Positions 43,383 through 51,946 of a stretch of DNA of 64,000 nt are shown one piece after another (positions within the stretch are counted from its first letter, which is position 1; every line of letters begins with the position of its first letter). The notes beneath the pieces are model-generated. The model made no database searches. It was not told the origin of the DNA and saw nothing but the letters and a program-made list of their open reading frames with translations. The stretch is from Acetobacterium sp. (GTDB taxonomy: Bacteria > Bacillota > Clostridia > Eubacteriales > Eubacteriaceae). The DNA lies in the NCBI RefSeq assembly GCF_030652775.1, contig NZ_JAUSPS010000075.1, positions 1 to 64,000 on the forward strand. The letters are read 5' to 3'. The position numbers and the translations under genes are program-made.

Positions 43383-44855
43383 ATGCACCATATCGATATT
43401 GTTGGTTTGGGACCGGGCAGCCCGGGCCAGATCACCCTGGAAACATTAGCATTATTAAAAGATACGAGTCCCAATTTTTTTAGAACCAAGATCCATCCCG
43501 TGATGGATTTTATTGAGAACGAAGCTATCAGTTATCAGAGTTTTGACCGTTATTATGAGCAGGAAGAGTCCTTTGAGGCGGTTTACGATCAAATCGTCAC
43601 AACGCTCATCGAAACCGCCAAAACAACTGGGAAGTTGGTCTATGCGGTTCCCGGTAACCCTTTATTTGGCGAAAAAACAGTTGAGAAACTGATCGTTGCC
43701 GCAAAAGCGGCAGGCATCAACTATCGGATTTATCCGGGCGTGAGCTTTGTCGATGTGACCCTGAACAGTCTGGAAGAAGACCCCATTCATGGACTTAAAA
43801 TCATGGACGCCTTTGATTGCGTCAAGAATCCTCCCGATCCCCGGATCGGGGCTTTGATAACCCAGGTTTATGATCAGCATATGGCTTCGGAACTCAAACT
43901 GCAACTAATGGACATTTATGATCCCGAAAAGAGGGTCGTTCTGCTGATCAATTCAGGAATTCCGGAGACCGAAAAATCACTGGAAATCTGTCTTTATGAG
44001 TTGGATCGGGTGGCGGCTATCAATCATCTGACCAGCCTTTATATTCCGGCCGAAGATGAAGCTTATCAGGGCTTTCAGGGCATCATTGAGCTGATGAAAA
44101 CACTGCGCGGAAGTGAGGGCTGTTCCTGGGACCGGAGTCAGACCCACGAAAGTCTGAGAAATTATCTACTGGAAGAAAGTTATGAGGTTTTAGAGGCCAT
44201 CGATAATCAGGATTGGGATAATCTCGCTGAAGAACTGGGCGATGTTTTATTTCAGATTGTCTTTCACGCTGAAATTGCCAGTGAGGCTGGCCGCTTCAAC
44301 ATCAACCAGGTGATTGGCGGGATCAATGAAAAAATGATCAGACGCCATCCCCATGTTTTTCTTGACAAGGTCAGCTTTAATCCGGATCAGGTTGAAACCA
44401 ACTGGGATGCCATCAAACGGCTGGAAAAGGGTGAATCGGGAGCAGTACTGGAAAGCCCCGGACTGGCTTCTGAGATGAAAAAAATACCCAAATCACTGCC
44501 CGCTTTAATGGAGGCTTATAAGGTTCAGAAAAAGGCCGCTAAAGTCGGCTTTGACTGGAAAGAGCCAACGGCCGCACTGGAAAAAGTCGACGAGGAAACG
44601 CTTGAATTAAGGGCAGCACTGCAGGAAAATAATCCCGAAAAGATTGAAGAAGAGCTGGGTGATTTGCTTTTTTCGGTGGTCAATGTGTCTCGGTTGCTCA
44701 AACTTCAGCCGGAGATGGTGTTAAGGAAGGCGACGGAAAAATTCATTGGTCGGTTTGAAAAAATGGAAAAAGTTGCCAGTCAAGAGAAAAAATCTTTGAA
44801 TGACTATACTTTTGAGCAGTTAGACCAGGCTTGGAATCGGTCAAAAGGGCTTTAA
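43383..44855 (+). CDS. yabN: Fused tetrapyrrole-methylase-like / MazG pyrophosphohydrolase
   Basis: The 490-residue protein is the YabN type fusion. Residues ~1-220 form a tetrapyrrole methylase-like domain (IDIVGLGPGSPGQITLETL, YAVPGNPLFGEKTVEKL, IYPGVSFVDVTLN), whose substrate is unknown. Residues ~235-490 are two MazG repeats: LRNYLLEESYEVLEAID with EELGDVLFQIVFHAEIA, then VDEETLELRAAL with EEELGDLLFSVVNVSRL. The EExxE and ExxD metal ligands are intact, so it should hydrolyse noncanonical NTPs. GAAAGGAAAT precedes the ATG. It sits right after the flippase gene. Confidence 0.92.
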   Translation: MHHIDIVGLGPGSPGQITLETLALLKDTSPNFFRTKIHPVMDFIENEAISYQSFDRYYEQEESFEAVYDQIVTTLIETAKTTGKLVYAVPGNPLFGEKTVEKLIVAAKAAGINYRIYPGVSFVDVTLNSLEEDPIHGLKIMDAFDCVKNPPDPRIGALITQVYDQHMASELKLQLMDIYDPEKRVVLLINSGIPETEKSLEICLYELDRVAAINHLTSLYIPAEDEAYQGFQGIIELMKTLRGSEGCSWDRSQTHESLRNYLLEESYEVLEAIDNQDWDNLAEELGDVLFQIVFHAEIASEAGRFNINQVIGGINEKMIRRHPHVFLDKVSFNPDQVETNWDAIKRLEKGESGAVLESPGLASEMKKIPKSLPALMEAYKVQKKAAKVGFDWKEPTAALEKVDEETLELRAALQENNPEKIEEELGDLLFSVVNVSRLLKLQPEMVLRKATEKFIGRFEKMEKVASQEKKSLNDYTFEQLDQAWNRSKGL

Positions 44856-44887
44856 GAGTGGAAAAAACGGAAAAAAGCAAAAAAAAC

Positions 44888-44917
44888 TTGTAATTTGCAG
44901 GCGAACACGCTTATAAT
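44888..44917 (+). promoter_or_regulatory. hup promoter
   Basis: TTGTAA (44888-44893) and TATAAT (44912-44917) are 18 bases apart, in the gap between yabN/mazG and hup. This is a good sigma-A promoter, as expected for an abundant protein. Confidence 0.7.
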
Positions 44918-44957
44918 ATTACAATAGAATACTGGAAACTATCAGATGGAGGAAAAA

Positions 44958-45233
44958 ATGAACAAATCAGAATTAATTGCCCAAATGGCAGAAAAGTCGG
45001 GTTTATCAAAAAAAGATTCAGAAAAAGCATTAGGTGCTTTTTTAGACACTGTGGTAGATACCTTGAAAAATGGAGACAAGGTGTCATTGGTAGGTTTTGG
45101 AACCTTTGAGGTTAGAGAACGTGCAGCACGTACAGGTCTTAACCCACGAACAAAAGAGCCCATCGAAATAGCAGCCTCTAAAGCCCCAGGCTTTAAAGCA
45201 GGCAAAGGCTTTAAGGATGAAGTAAATAAGTAA
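44958..45233 (+). CDS. hup: HU-type DNA-binding protein
   Basis: The ATG at 44958 (MNKSELIAQMAEKSGLSKKD) follows GGAGG by five bases; the upstream ATG at 44946 would put the site inside the gene. The 91-residue protein has the HU fold, with VSLVGFGTFEVRERAART and GLNPRTKEPIEIAASKAPGF, the beta arms and proline tips that bend DNA. It binds DNA without strong sequence preference and compacts the nucleoid. It has its own promoter and terminator, so it is transcribed alone. In Bacillus hbs is elsewhere; in clostridia it is common next to mazG and rqcP. Confidence 0.97.
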   Translation: MNKSELIAQMAEKSGLSKKDSEKALGAFLDTVVDTLKNGDKVSLVGFGTFEVRERAARTGLNPRTKEPIEIAASKAPGFKAGKGFKDEVNK

Positions 45234-45245
45234 TTAAAGTTACAG

Positions 45246-45276
45246 AAGCCGGGGCAATGCTCTGGCTTTTTGTTTT
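45246..45276 (+). terminator. Terminator after hup
   Basis: AAGCCGGGGC (45246-45255) and GCTCTGGCTT (45259-45268) pair with two G-T wobbles around AAT and run into TTTTTGTTTT. Confidence 0.85.
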
Positions 45277-45324
45277 ATTAAGGGTTTTGTTTTAAGCTTT
45301 CTGATTTAGAATAATGAGGAAACC

Positions 45325-45564
45325 ATGAGAATTGATAAATTTTTAAAGAATGCCAGAATTATTAAACGTCGGACCGTGGGAAAAGACGCCTGTGATGGGG
45401 GTCGTGTTTCCATTAATGACCAGGTTGCTAAACCGGGCGACCAGGTGAAGCCCGGGGATATTATTACCATCCGCTATGGTGACGGAGAACAAAAGGTGGA
45501 GGTTCTTGAATGTCTGGAACATGCTCCCAAGGATAAAGCAGCAGACATGTACCGGGAATTATAA
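45325..45564 (+). CDS. rqcP: S4-domain ribosome quality control protein RqcP
   Basis: The 79-residue protein is a single S4 RNA-binding domain: RIDKFLKNARIIKRRTVGKD followed by GGRVSINDQVAKPGDQVKPG and an IRYGDG strand. In Bacillus RqcP (YabO) works with RqcH to add alanine tails to stalled nascent chains on the 50S subunit. The placement before divIC matches Bacillus, but the sporulation genes yabP and yabQ, which normally lie between, are absent. The nearby ATG has no strong AGGAGG (GAGGAAACC). Confidence 0.92.
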   Translation: MRIDKFLKNARIIKRRTVGKDACDGGRVSINDQVAKPGDQVKPGDIITIRYGDGEQKVEVLECLEHAPKDKAADMYREL

Positions 45565-45594
45565 AACTGCTCCACCGGAAATGAAGAAAAGAAG

Positions 45595-45927
45595 ATGAAT
45601 GAAAAAACGAAAAGCCTAATCAGGCGTCGAATGATCATTGCCTTGGCAATCATAGTGACGGTACTGTTTACCGCCTACATCTATCTGGCCAATGCTATAA
45701 AAATCTACGAACTGGATCAGCAGACGGTTCAGATTGCGCAAGAAATCGAAAATGAAAAAATAAGAAGCAATCAATTAGACGAACAGGTTAAACAAATGGG
45801 CAGCAAGAATTATGTGGAAAATTTTGCACGTAAATATCTTGGTTTATATTATCCAGATGAAACCATAATCATTGTGGAAACCCAGGAAAATGCTGCAGAA
45901 AGTGATGGGCAAACAGTTGAACAATAA
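45595..45927 (+). CDS. divIC: Septum formation initiator (DivIC/FtsB family)
   Basis: The 110-residue protein is bitopic. A short basic cytosolic part (KSLIRRRM) is followed by one membrane helix (IIALAIIVTVLFTAYIYLA) and an extracellular coiled coil (LDQQTVQIAQEIENEKIRSN). The Gly/Tyr motif ARKYLGLYYPDE is typical of DivIC/FtsB. It is part of the divisome subcomplex with FtsL and DivIB. It overlaps the start of the next gene. Confidence 0.88.
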   Translation: MNEKTKSLIRRRMIIALAIIVTVLFTAYIYLANAIKIYELDQQTVQIAQEIENEKIRSNQLDEQVKQMGSKNYVENFARKYLGLYYPDETIIIVETQENAAESDGQTVEQ

Positions 45928-46906
45928 ATGTGACAATAATTTAGATGGTACTGAACTTGATCAAACGGTGATAATAGAAAAAGAAAAAAAACACCATCTG
46001 GCCGTGATTGATATTGGCACCAATTCCACCCGGATGCTGATCTTTAGAAATGACCAGGGGAAATTAGTTCGGGTTAACAAATCCGTTCGTTATACCCGAA
46101 TGGGTCAGGGCGTGAATCAGACGGGAAAACTTCATCCTGACGCGGAAAAACGAAATATGGAAGCCATGGAAGAGTATAAAAACATTGCGGCAGATTATGG
46201 GGTGGAAGAATTTTATTTATTTGGCACCAGTGCTATGCGGGATGCTAATAATACGGCGGCCTATCTTGACGCCGTTAAAGAAAAGTTGGGTTTTGAAATT
46301 GAGGTTATTTCCGGCGAAGCCGAAGCGGAACTTGGTTTTGTGGGCGTATCCCAGTGCTTTGAAGAAAAAATCCTGATCTTTGATATCGGCGGCGGTAGCA
46401 CCGAATTGATCTATGGCGAAGACAACGAAATAAAAAGAATGATGAGCATCAATCTGGGCTGTGTTCGCTGCACCGAAGAGTTTATTTTTTCCGATCCACC
46501 AACTTTTCAGGAATTGGAACGGATGAATGAAAAAATATATACCGAGTTTGAAAAAAGAACCAGGGGCTTTTTGCCGACCAAACCTTATAAACTCATTGGC
46601 ATAGGCGGAACCGCCACCAGTCTTTCGACCATCAAACAGGAACTGAAGACTTATTGCAGTGAGATGGTTCATGAGAGTACCATTACTAAAGATGAGCTGG
46701 AACACATGATTGACAGTTTGGCCAGTAAAACCATCAAAGAACGGCAAAATATGGTGGGGCTGGAAGCAAAGCGGGCTGACATTATTCTGGCGGGGGCGTT
46801 TTTGCTTTTAAATATATTTAAAATTACCGGTGAAACTATTTTTACAGTCTGTGATTATGATAACCTTGAAGGCGCAGCATACCGCCGTTTTGTCATGAAA
46901 AAATAA
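45905..46906 (+). CDS. Ppx/GppA family phosphatase, short form
   Basis: This protein of ~333 residues (from ATG 45905, which overlaps divIC by 23 bp; a TTG at 45872 is also in frame) is the actin-like Ppx/GppA domain. AVIDIGTNSTRMLIF near 30-45 is phosphate-1, LFGTSAMRDANNTAAYL near 105 is conserved, ILIFDIGGGSTELIYG near 155-170 is phosphate-2, and KLIGIGGTATSLSTI is near 232-246. There is no C-terminal HD domain, so it is the short exopolyphosphatase or guanosine pentaphosphate hydrolase type. It occupies the site of spoIIE in the Bacillus order. The start is uncertain because no strong ribosome binding site is present. Confidence 0.85.
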   Translation: MGKQLNNKCDNNLDGTELDQTVIIEKEKKHHLAVIDIGTNSTRMLIFRNDQGKLVRVNKSVRYTRMGQGVNQTGKLHPDAEKRNMEAMEEYKNIAADYGVEEFYLFGTSAMRDANNTAAYLDAVKEKLGFEIEVISGEAEAELGFVGVSQCFEEKILIFDIGGGSTELIYGEDNEIKRMMSINLGCVRCTEEFIFSDPPTFQELERMNEKIYTEFEKRTRGFLPTKPYKLIGIGGTATSLSTIKQELKTYCSEMVHESTITKDELEHMIDSLASKTIKERQNMVGLEAKRADIILAGAFLLLNIFKITGETIFTVCDYDNLEGAAYRRFVMKK

Positions 46907-46931
46907 ATAAAATCTTTTTTTTCTAAAAAGC

Positions 46932-46960
46932 TTGACATTAGGTTTGAATGGGCGTATAAT
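46932..46960 (+). promoter_or_regulatory. Consensus promoter of the tRNA operon
   Basis: TTGACA (46932-46937), 17 bases, TATAAT (46955-46960) is a perfect sigma-A consensus. A short leader carries GTCCCTTG and CAAGGGGAC (46969-46987), a hairpin next to the first tRNA that may guide processing. Confidence 0.92.
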
Positions 46961-46998
46961 AACACTTGTCCCTTGAGCAAGGGGACGGACGAAAAAGT

Positions 46999-47086
46999 GC
47001 CGGGGTGGCGGAACTGGCAGACGCACAGGACTTAAAATCCTGCGGTCCTAACGACCGTACCGGTTCGATTCCGGTCCTCGGCACCA
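46999..47086 (+). tRNA. tRNA-Leu (anticodon TAA)
   Basis: Acceptor GCCGGGG pairs with CCTCGGC. The anticodon loop CTTAAAA gives TAA. A long variable arm (GCGGTCCTAACGACCGT) marks a class II tRNA, and CCA is encoded. Reads UUA/UUG Leu. Confidence 0.95.
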
Positions 47087-47114
47087 CTTTTTAAACTTGC
47101 TCAATTAATTACAT

Positions 47115-47191
<77 letters not shown>

Positions 47192-47212
47192 ATTATACAA
47201 ATCCTTTTTCAT

Positions 47213-47289
47213 GGCGGCGTAGCTCAGTTGGCTAGAGCATACGGTTCATACCCGTAGTGTCAGCGGTTCGACTCCGTTCGCCGCTACCA
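47213..47289 (+). tRNA. Elongator tRNA-Met (anticodon CAT)
   Basis: Acceptor GGCGGCG pairs with CGCCGCT, the anticodon loop TTCATAC gives CAT, and CCA is encoded. The overall sequence (GCTCAGTTGGCTAGAGCATACGG) resembles elongator Met of Bacillus and not the lysidine-requiring tRNA-Ile2. Confidence 0.88.
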
Positions 47290-47310
47290 TAAAAAAATTA
47301 TACAATCTGT

Positions 47311-47385
47311 GGCCCCTTGGTCAAGCGGTTAAGACACCGCCCTTTCACGGCGGTAACAGGGGTTCAAGTCCCCTAGGGGTCACCA
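47311..47385 (+). tRNA. tRNA-Glu (anticodon TTC)
   Basis: Acceptor GGCCCCT pairs with AGGGGTC, and the loop CTTTCAC gives TTC. CCA is encoded. Besides translation, Glu-tRNA is the substrate of the C5 pathway that feeds hemL at the start of this window. Confidence 0.95.
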
Positions 47386-47429
47386 TAAAATTTGTATAAA
47401 TCATAACGACACCAGTATTAATTTTTCGT

Positions 47430-47505
47430 GGTCGCATAGCTCAGCTGGGAGAGCACCTGCCTTACAAGCAGGGGGTCACAGGTTCGAGCCCTGTTGCGAC
47501 CACCA
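47430..47505 (+). tRNA. tRNA-Val (anticodon TAC)
   Basis: Acceptor GGTCGCA pairs with TGCGACC, the loop CTTACAA gives TAC, and CCA is encoded. It is the last of five tandem tRNA genes; a T-rich stretch (TTTTTTATTTAT) follows and may end transcription. Confidence 0.95.
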
Positions 47506-47569
47506 TTTTTTATTTATAGAGTTTAATTAAAAGAGTTAGAATAGAGAATTTTATTGAAGTGGTGAAACC

Positions 47570-49015
47570 ATGGAGAAAAAAGTAATTCAATATATTGAAG
47601 AACAGAGAATTTTAGAGGCTGGCGATCATGTTCTCATCGGCGTATCCGGTGGAGCAGATTCGCTGGCTTTATTGTATTTTTTGGACAAATTTGCTGATCA
47701 GTTTCATATTGCCATCGGCGTGGCTCATCTGCACCATGGCCTGCGGGGGGCGGCAGCCGATGGGGACGAAGCGTTTGTGCAAAACTTCTGTCAGGAACGG
47801 AACATTTCCTTTTTCTCAAGGCAGCGGAATATCCAGGAGATCTCCCAAACGGAAAAGATTTCCGTTGAAGAGGCGGGGCGAAAAGAGCGGTATGGCTTTT
47901 TTAGGGCCATTGCTGAAGATCATGGGTACAATCGGATTGCCATGGGTCATCATATCAACGATCAGGCTGAAACGATGCTGATGCGGCTGATTCGGGGGAC
48001 TGGGGTTAAGGGTGTCTCCGGCATTAAATCGAGTCGCGACAATCTATATATCCGGCCCTTCCTCTGTCTCCAGAAAAAAGAAATCCTCAATTATTGTGAA
48101 ATTCACAAGCTGGCGTTTCGTACCGATGCCACCAACTTTCAAAGAGACTATACCCGTAATAAAATTCGTCTGGATATTATGCCGATGATTTTAGAGATCA
48201 ACCCCAGGGCAGAAGTCCATTTTAATGAATTTACCAAAATTGCCAATGAATACGAAGCATTTTTTGAGAAATATGTGGATCAGATTGAAGATCGCATTTT
48301 GGCTAAAAAAGAGAATAGCGTAGTCATTGACCGTGATTTGTGGTTAAGAGAAGAACCGGTCGTTCAGAAAGAAATTTTACGCCGGTCTATTTTTAAATTT
48401 AAGGGTAGTTTAAAGGAAATTGAGTACAATCATATCACTGCTTTTTATAGTTTACTAAAGAGCGATAAAACGATATGGGAAATCCACTTCCCTCATGATA
48501 TCCTAATAATGCGCCGTTATGACCGGGTTATAGTGGCAGAAAAACAAAAAGTTATGGGTTCCATAATACTACCCAAGCAAATTCTTCCCAATAAAACCTA
48601 TCTTTTTTCTAAAGAACGTCTGATATTGGAGACAAAGTTTGTTAGCCAGGATGAATTTAGAAAAAAAAGGTCTTTTTTTTCTAAAGAAATGGAAAATCAT
48701 AGTGAAAAATATTTTGATTATGATAAAATAAAGGGTATATTGGTTTTGCGTAGCCGACAATCCGGAGATTATTTTTATCCCACCGGTCTGGCGGGTAAGA
48801 AATCCATTAAAAAGTATTACATCGATAAGAAAATCGACCGCAATCAAAGGGATGAAATTCCGCTACTGGTGACGGAGGCTGAGGTGTTGTGGATTTTGGG
48901 TTATGCCATCAACCAACAATACCTGGCCGATGATGATACAAAAAATATAATTAGGGTAACATACCTTATGTTAGGAGAAAAGTGTGATAGCCGATATTCA
49001 GGAAATTTTGGTTGA
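47570..49015 (+). CDS. tilS: tRNA(Ile)-lysidine synthase
   Basis: TilS modifies C34 of tRNA-Ile2 (CAU) to lysidine so it reads AUA. The 481-residue protein has the PP-loop GVSGGADSLALLYFL near 24-38, VAHLHHGLRGAAADGDE, and MGHHINDQAETMLMRLIRGTG near 128-148. The C-terminal substrate-binding domain has SRQSGDYFYPTGLAGKKSIKKY. The ATG lies after GTGGTGAAACC, a weak site. Its end overlaps the hpt start by 32 bp. The tRNA cluster upstream holds no tRNA-Ile2. Confidence 0.95.
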   Translation: MEKKVIQYIEEQRILEAGDHVLIGVSGGADSLALLYFLDKFADQFHIAIGVAHLHHGLRGAAADGDEAFVQNFCQERNISFFSRQRNIQEISQTEKISVEEAGRKERYGFFRAIAEDHGYNRIAMGHHINDQAETMLMRLIRGTGVKGVSGIKSSRDNLYIRPFLCLQKKEILNYCEIHKLAFRTDATNFQRDYTRNKIRLDIMPMILEINPRAEVHFNEFTKIANEYEAFFEKYVDQIEDRILAKKENSVVIDRDLWLREEPVVQKEILRRSIFKFKGSLKEIEYNHITAFYSLLKSDKTIWEIHFPHDILIMRRYDRVIVAEKQKVMGSIILPKQILPNKTYLFSKERLILETKFVSQDEFRKKRSFFSKEMENHSEKYFDYDKIKGILVLRSRQSGDYFYPTGLAGKKSIKKYYIDKKIDRNQRDEIPLLVTEAEVLWILGYAINQQYLADDDTKNIIRVTYLMLGEKCDSRYSGNFG

Positions 49016-49520
49016 TGAAAAGGCATTGGAAAAACGTGTCTCAGAACTTGGAGAAAAGATTACCGCAGACTACCGGGGGAAGTATCCCATATTGATTGGT
49101 ATTTTAAAAGGATCGTCAGTTTTTATGGCCGATCTGATTAGAAAGATTCCAATCCCGGTGGAGATTGATTTTTTAAAGGCATCCAGCTATGGTGTTGAAG
49201 CCCGCAGTTCTGGAGTTGTTGAGCTGAAGGATGATTTATCGATGGATGTAAAAGGCCGGAGTATTTTGCTGATTGAAGATATTGTCGATACCGGAAACAC
49301 GCTGAAATATTTACTGAACCGTTTCGAAAACCTGGGAGCAGAAGATGTGAAGGTCTGTTCGCTACTGGATAAACCGGAGCGTCGGGAACAGCGGGTTATT
49401 GCCGATTATATCGGCTTTGAAATACCTAACGAATTCGTAGTTGGGTACGGCTTGGATTATGCGCAAAAGTATCGAAATCTCCCCTTTATCGGGATTTTAA
49501 AACGGGAAGTATATGAATAA
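48984..49520 (+). CDS. hpt: Hypoxanthine phosphoribosyltransferase
   Basis: The enzyme salvages hypoxanthine and guanine with PRPP. The 178-residue protein has PILIGILKGSSVFMADL near 34-50, EIDFLKASSYG, and ILLIEDIVDTGNTLKYLL near 92-110 (PRPP loop), and KYRNLPFIGILK near the end. The start is GTG at 48984, after AGGAG and inside the end of tilS. The order tilS-hpt-ftsH is as in Bacillus. Confidence 0.95.
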   Translation: MIADIQEILVDEKALEKRVSELGEKITADYRGKYPILIGILKGSSVFMADLIRKIPIPVEIDFLKASSYGVEARSSGVVELKDDLSMDVKGRSILLIEDIVDTGNTLKYLLNRFENLGAEDVKVCSLLDKPERREQRVIADYIGFEIPNEFVVGYGLDYAQKYRNLPFIGILKREVYE

Positions 49521-49567
49521 GCATAGCAGTGATAAGAAAAATTGGAACTTGAGAGGAGTGATGTTTT

Positions 49568-51412
49568 TTGAATAAATACCTTAAGATGATTGGGTTTTAT
49601 TTAGTAATTCTATTAATCATTATTGTCGCGGTAACCTTTTTAAACCCCATGAAGGAAGAGGTTAAAACCATTGTTTATAGCGAGTTGCTCACCGAATTGA
49701 ATAACAATCAGGTCGCTGAGATTGAAATAAACAATTCAAATGTCAAAGGTGTCTTACGAAGCGGGGAAGCATTTGAATCGGTGGTGCCACAATATGTAAT
49801 AGATCAACAAATAGCGCCGTATATTTTAGAAAATGGTGTAAAGGTCTCGATTACCAAGCCCCAGGATTCCTGGTGGATATCCTTAATTCCGTCGGTTGTA
49901 TTGATTGTCTTAATGGTGGTGTTTTTCCTGGTCTTCAGCCAACAGGCTGGTGGCGGCGGTGGTAAAGTGATGTCCTTTGGAAAGAGTCGGGCAAAACTTC
50001 ACGTTGAGGGAGAAACCAAGGTGACGTTTAAAAACGTGGCTGGTGCGGATGAGGAAAAAGAAGAGCTTGAAGAGGTTGTTGACTTCTTAAAGGCACCGGA
50101 TCGTTACCGCAAACTGGGTGCCCGGATACCAAAAGGGATTTTATTAGTCGGCCCTCCGGGAACCGGGAAAACCCTCCTGGCCAGAGCGGTGGCTGGTGAA
50201 GCGGCAGTGCCGTTTTTTACCATCAGTGGTTCGGATTTCGTTGAAATGTTTGTTGGGGTCGGAGCTTCCCGAGTTCGAGACCTTTTCGAAAATGCCAAGA
50301 AAAACGCCCCCTGTATCATTTTTATTGATGAAATTGATGCGGTTGGTCGTCATCGTGGCGCTGGCCTTGGCGGTGGCCATGATGAACGGGAACAAACCCT
50401 GAATCAGCTGCTGGTTGAAATGGATGGTTTCGGTGTCAACGAAGGTATTATCATTATCGCGGCAACCAACCGTCCGGATATTCTGGATCCCGCTTTACTA
50501 AGACCAGGACGTTTTGACCGCCAGGTAACGGTTGGCGTACCCGATGTAAAAGGACGGGAAGAAATTCTTAATGTCCATAAAAAAGACAAACCGTTGGCTC
50601 CAGAAGTAGATCTGGGTACCATTGCCAAAGGAACACCAGGATTCACTGGAGCTGATCTGGAAAACCTGATGAACGAAGCGGCACTATTGACAGCCAGACA
50701 CAACGGCAAAATGATCACCATGATGGAACTGGAAGAAGCCATAAAACGGGTTATTGCCGGACCGGAAAAGAAAAGCAAGGTTGTCAATCAAGACGATTTA
50801 CATATCACTGCCTATCACGAAGCAGGACATGCGATTGTCATGCATCTCCTGCCTAACTGTGATTCGGTTCATGAGATTTCGATTATTCCCCGGGGAATGG
50901 CCGCCGGTTATACCCTGTCGCTGCCAGATGATGATCGTCAGCATCTGAGTAAAAATAAATTGCTGGAAAACATCTGTGGTCTGCTGGGCGGACGGGCAGC
51001 GGAGAAAATTGCCCTGGATGATATCTGTACTGGTGCCAGTAATGACATTGAACGAGCCACCCATATTGCCAGAAGCATGGTAACTGAGTGGGGAATGAGC
51101 GAGCATCTGGGACCGATGACCTTTGGACATCCCGACAGCGGCGAAGTATTTCTGGGACGGGATCTGGGAAGATCCCGTAACTATAGTGAAGAAGTTGCTG
51201 CCGTTATTGATAAGGAAATCCGCACGATTGTTGAAAATGCCTATGATCGGGCGTGTTCAATTCTCGAAACGCATCAGGAAAAGCTGGAAGAAATTGCAAC
51301 CCGTTTACTTAGAGATAAAACCGTAACCGGCGAAGAATTCAAAGCTTTGTTTGAAGAACAGCCGGAAGAAGATAAAATGGTCGAGATTGAGATTGAAGCA
51401 GAAATTGAATAA
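49568..51412 (+). CDS. ftsH: ATP-dependent zinc metalloprotease FtsH
   Basis: The 614-residue membrane AAA protease degrades misfolded membrane proteins. It has two membrane helices (~5-25 and ~108-128) around an extracellular domain. The AAA module has [19 protein letters not shown] near 190-210 (Walker A), [17 protein letters not shown] near 250-265 (Walker B), and [20 protein letters not shown] (second region of homology). [15 protein letters not shown] carries the zinc motif HEAGH near 416. The C-terminal tail is acidic. The start is TTG at 49568 after GAGAGGAGTG. A terminator follows. Confidence 0.97.
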   Translation: MNKYLKMIGFYLVILLIIIVAVTFLNPMKEEVKTIVYSELLTELNNNQVAEIEINNSNVKGVLRSGEAFESVVPQYVIDQQIAPYILENGVKVSITKPQDSWWISLIPSVVLIVLMVVFFLVFSQQAGGGGGKVMSFGKSRAKLHVEGETKVTFKNVAGADEEKEELEEVVDFLKAPDRYRKLGARIPKGILLVGPPGTGKTLLARAVAGEAAVPFFTISGSDFVEMFVGVGASRVRDLFENAKKNAPCIIFIDEIDAVGRHRGAGLGGGHDEREQTLNQLLVEMDGFGVNEGIIIIAATNRPDILDPALLRPGRFDRQVTVGVPDVKGREEILNVHKKDKPLAPEVDLGTIAKGTPGFTGADLENLMNEAALLTARHNGKMITMMELEEAIKRVIAGPEKKSKVVNQDDLHITAYHEAGHAIVMHLLPNCDSVHEISIIPRGMAAGYTLSLPDDDRQHLSKNKLLENICGLLGGRAAEKIALDDICTGASNDIERATHIARSMVTEWGMSEHLGPMTFGHPDSGEVFLGRDLGRSRNYSEEVAAVIDKEIRTIVENAYDRACSILETHQEKLEEIATRLLRDKTVTGEEFKALFEEQPEEDKMVEIEIEAEIE

Positions 51413-51420
51413 TTAACATT

Positions 51421-51451
51421 AAAAAAAGCCGTTAAAATAACGGCTTTTTTT
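51421..51451 (+). terminator. Terminator after ftsH
   Basis: AAAAAAAGCCGTTA (51421-51434), loop AAA, TAACGGCTTTTTTT (51438-51451): a perfect 14-bp stem with a T-run. Confidence 0.93.
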
Positions 51452-51507
51452 AAGATAATAAACAAATAAATAGGATAAAATCGAGATATAAAGAGTTGGA
51501 GGATGAA

Positions 51508-51909
51508 ATGGAAGAATTCAAAATTGGAACCTGCTATGAAAAGAAGTTTTTTATTAATAAAGAGGATACAGCATTGGCTCTGGGCAGTGGCGGTGAAGAA
51601 GTACTGGCGACACCTCGGCTGGTGGCCTGGATGGAGAATACGGCGTTTGAAGGGTTAGATATCATCTTGCCGGAAGAAAACACAACGGTGGGTACCCGGA
51701 TTGATTTAAAACATATTGCGGCTTCTCCTGTTGGTATGGAAATCAATGTACGTGCCACATTGGTAACCCATGAGAAAAGAGCCCTGAATTTTGAAATTGA
51801 AGCATGGGATCAGACGGAAAAAATAGGAGAAGCTGTTCATCAACGATTTATTGTCGATAAAGGCAGATTTTTAAAGAAGGTATTAGAAAAATCAGAAATG
51901 AACAATTAA
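51508..51909 (+). CDS. Hot-dog thioesterase (FlK-like)
   Basis: The ATG at 51508 (MEEFKIGTCYEKKFF) follows GGAGG by five bases. The 133-residue protein matches the FlK-type hot-dog thioesterases: VLATPRLVAWMENTAFEGLD near 33-52, with the Thr and the Glu of the active site, and TTVGTRIDLKHIAASPVGM near 59-77, with the His. It should hydrolyse an acyl-CoA; the substrate is unknown. It lies between ftsH and a formyltransferase gene, and such a gene is common next to other acyl-CoA genes in clostridia. Confidence 0.8.
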   Translation: MEEFKIGTCYEKKFFINKEDTALALGSGGEEVLATPRLVAWMENTAFEGLDIILPEENTTVGTRIDLKHIAASPVGMEINVRATLVTHEKRALNFEIEAWDQTEKIGEAVHQRFIVDKGRFLKKVLEKSEMNN

Positions 51910-51946
51910 AGGCAAAAACAAATAATTTGTAATGGAGGTGCTTCGA

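Noticed and set aside
47213-47289. tRNA-Ile2 (lysidine type) because tilS is adjacent
   Set aside because: Anticodon CAT fits both, but the body sequence follows Bacillus elongator tRNA-Met, not tRNA-Ile2.
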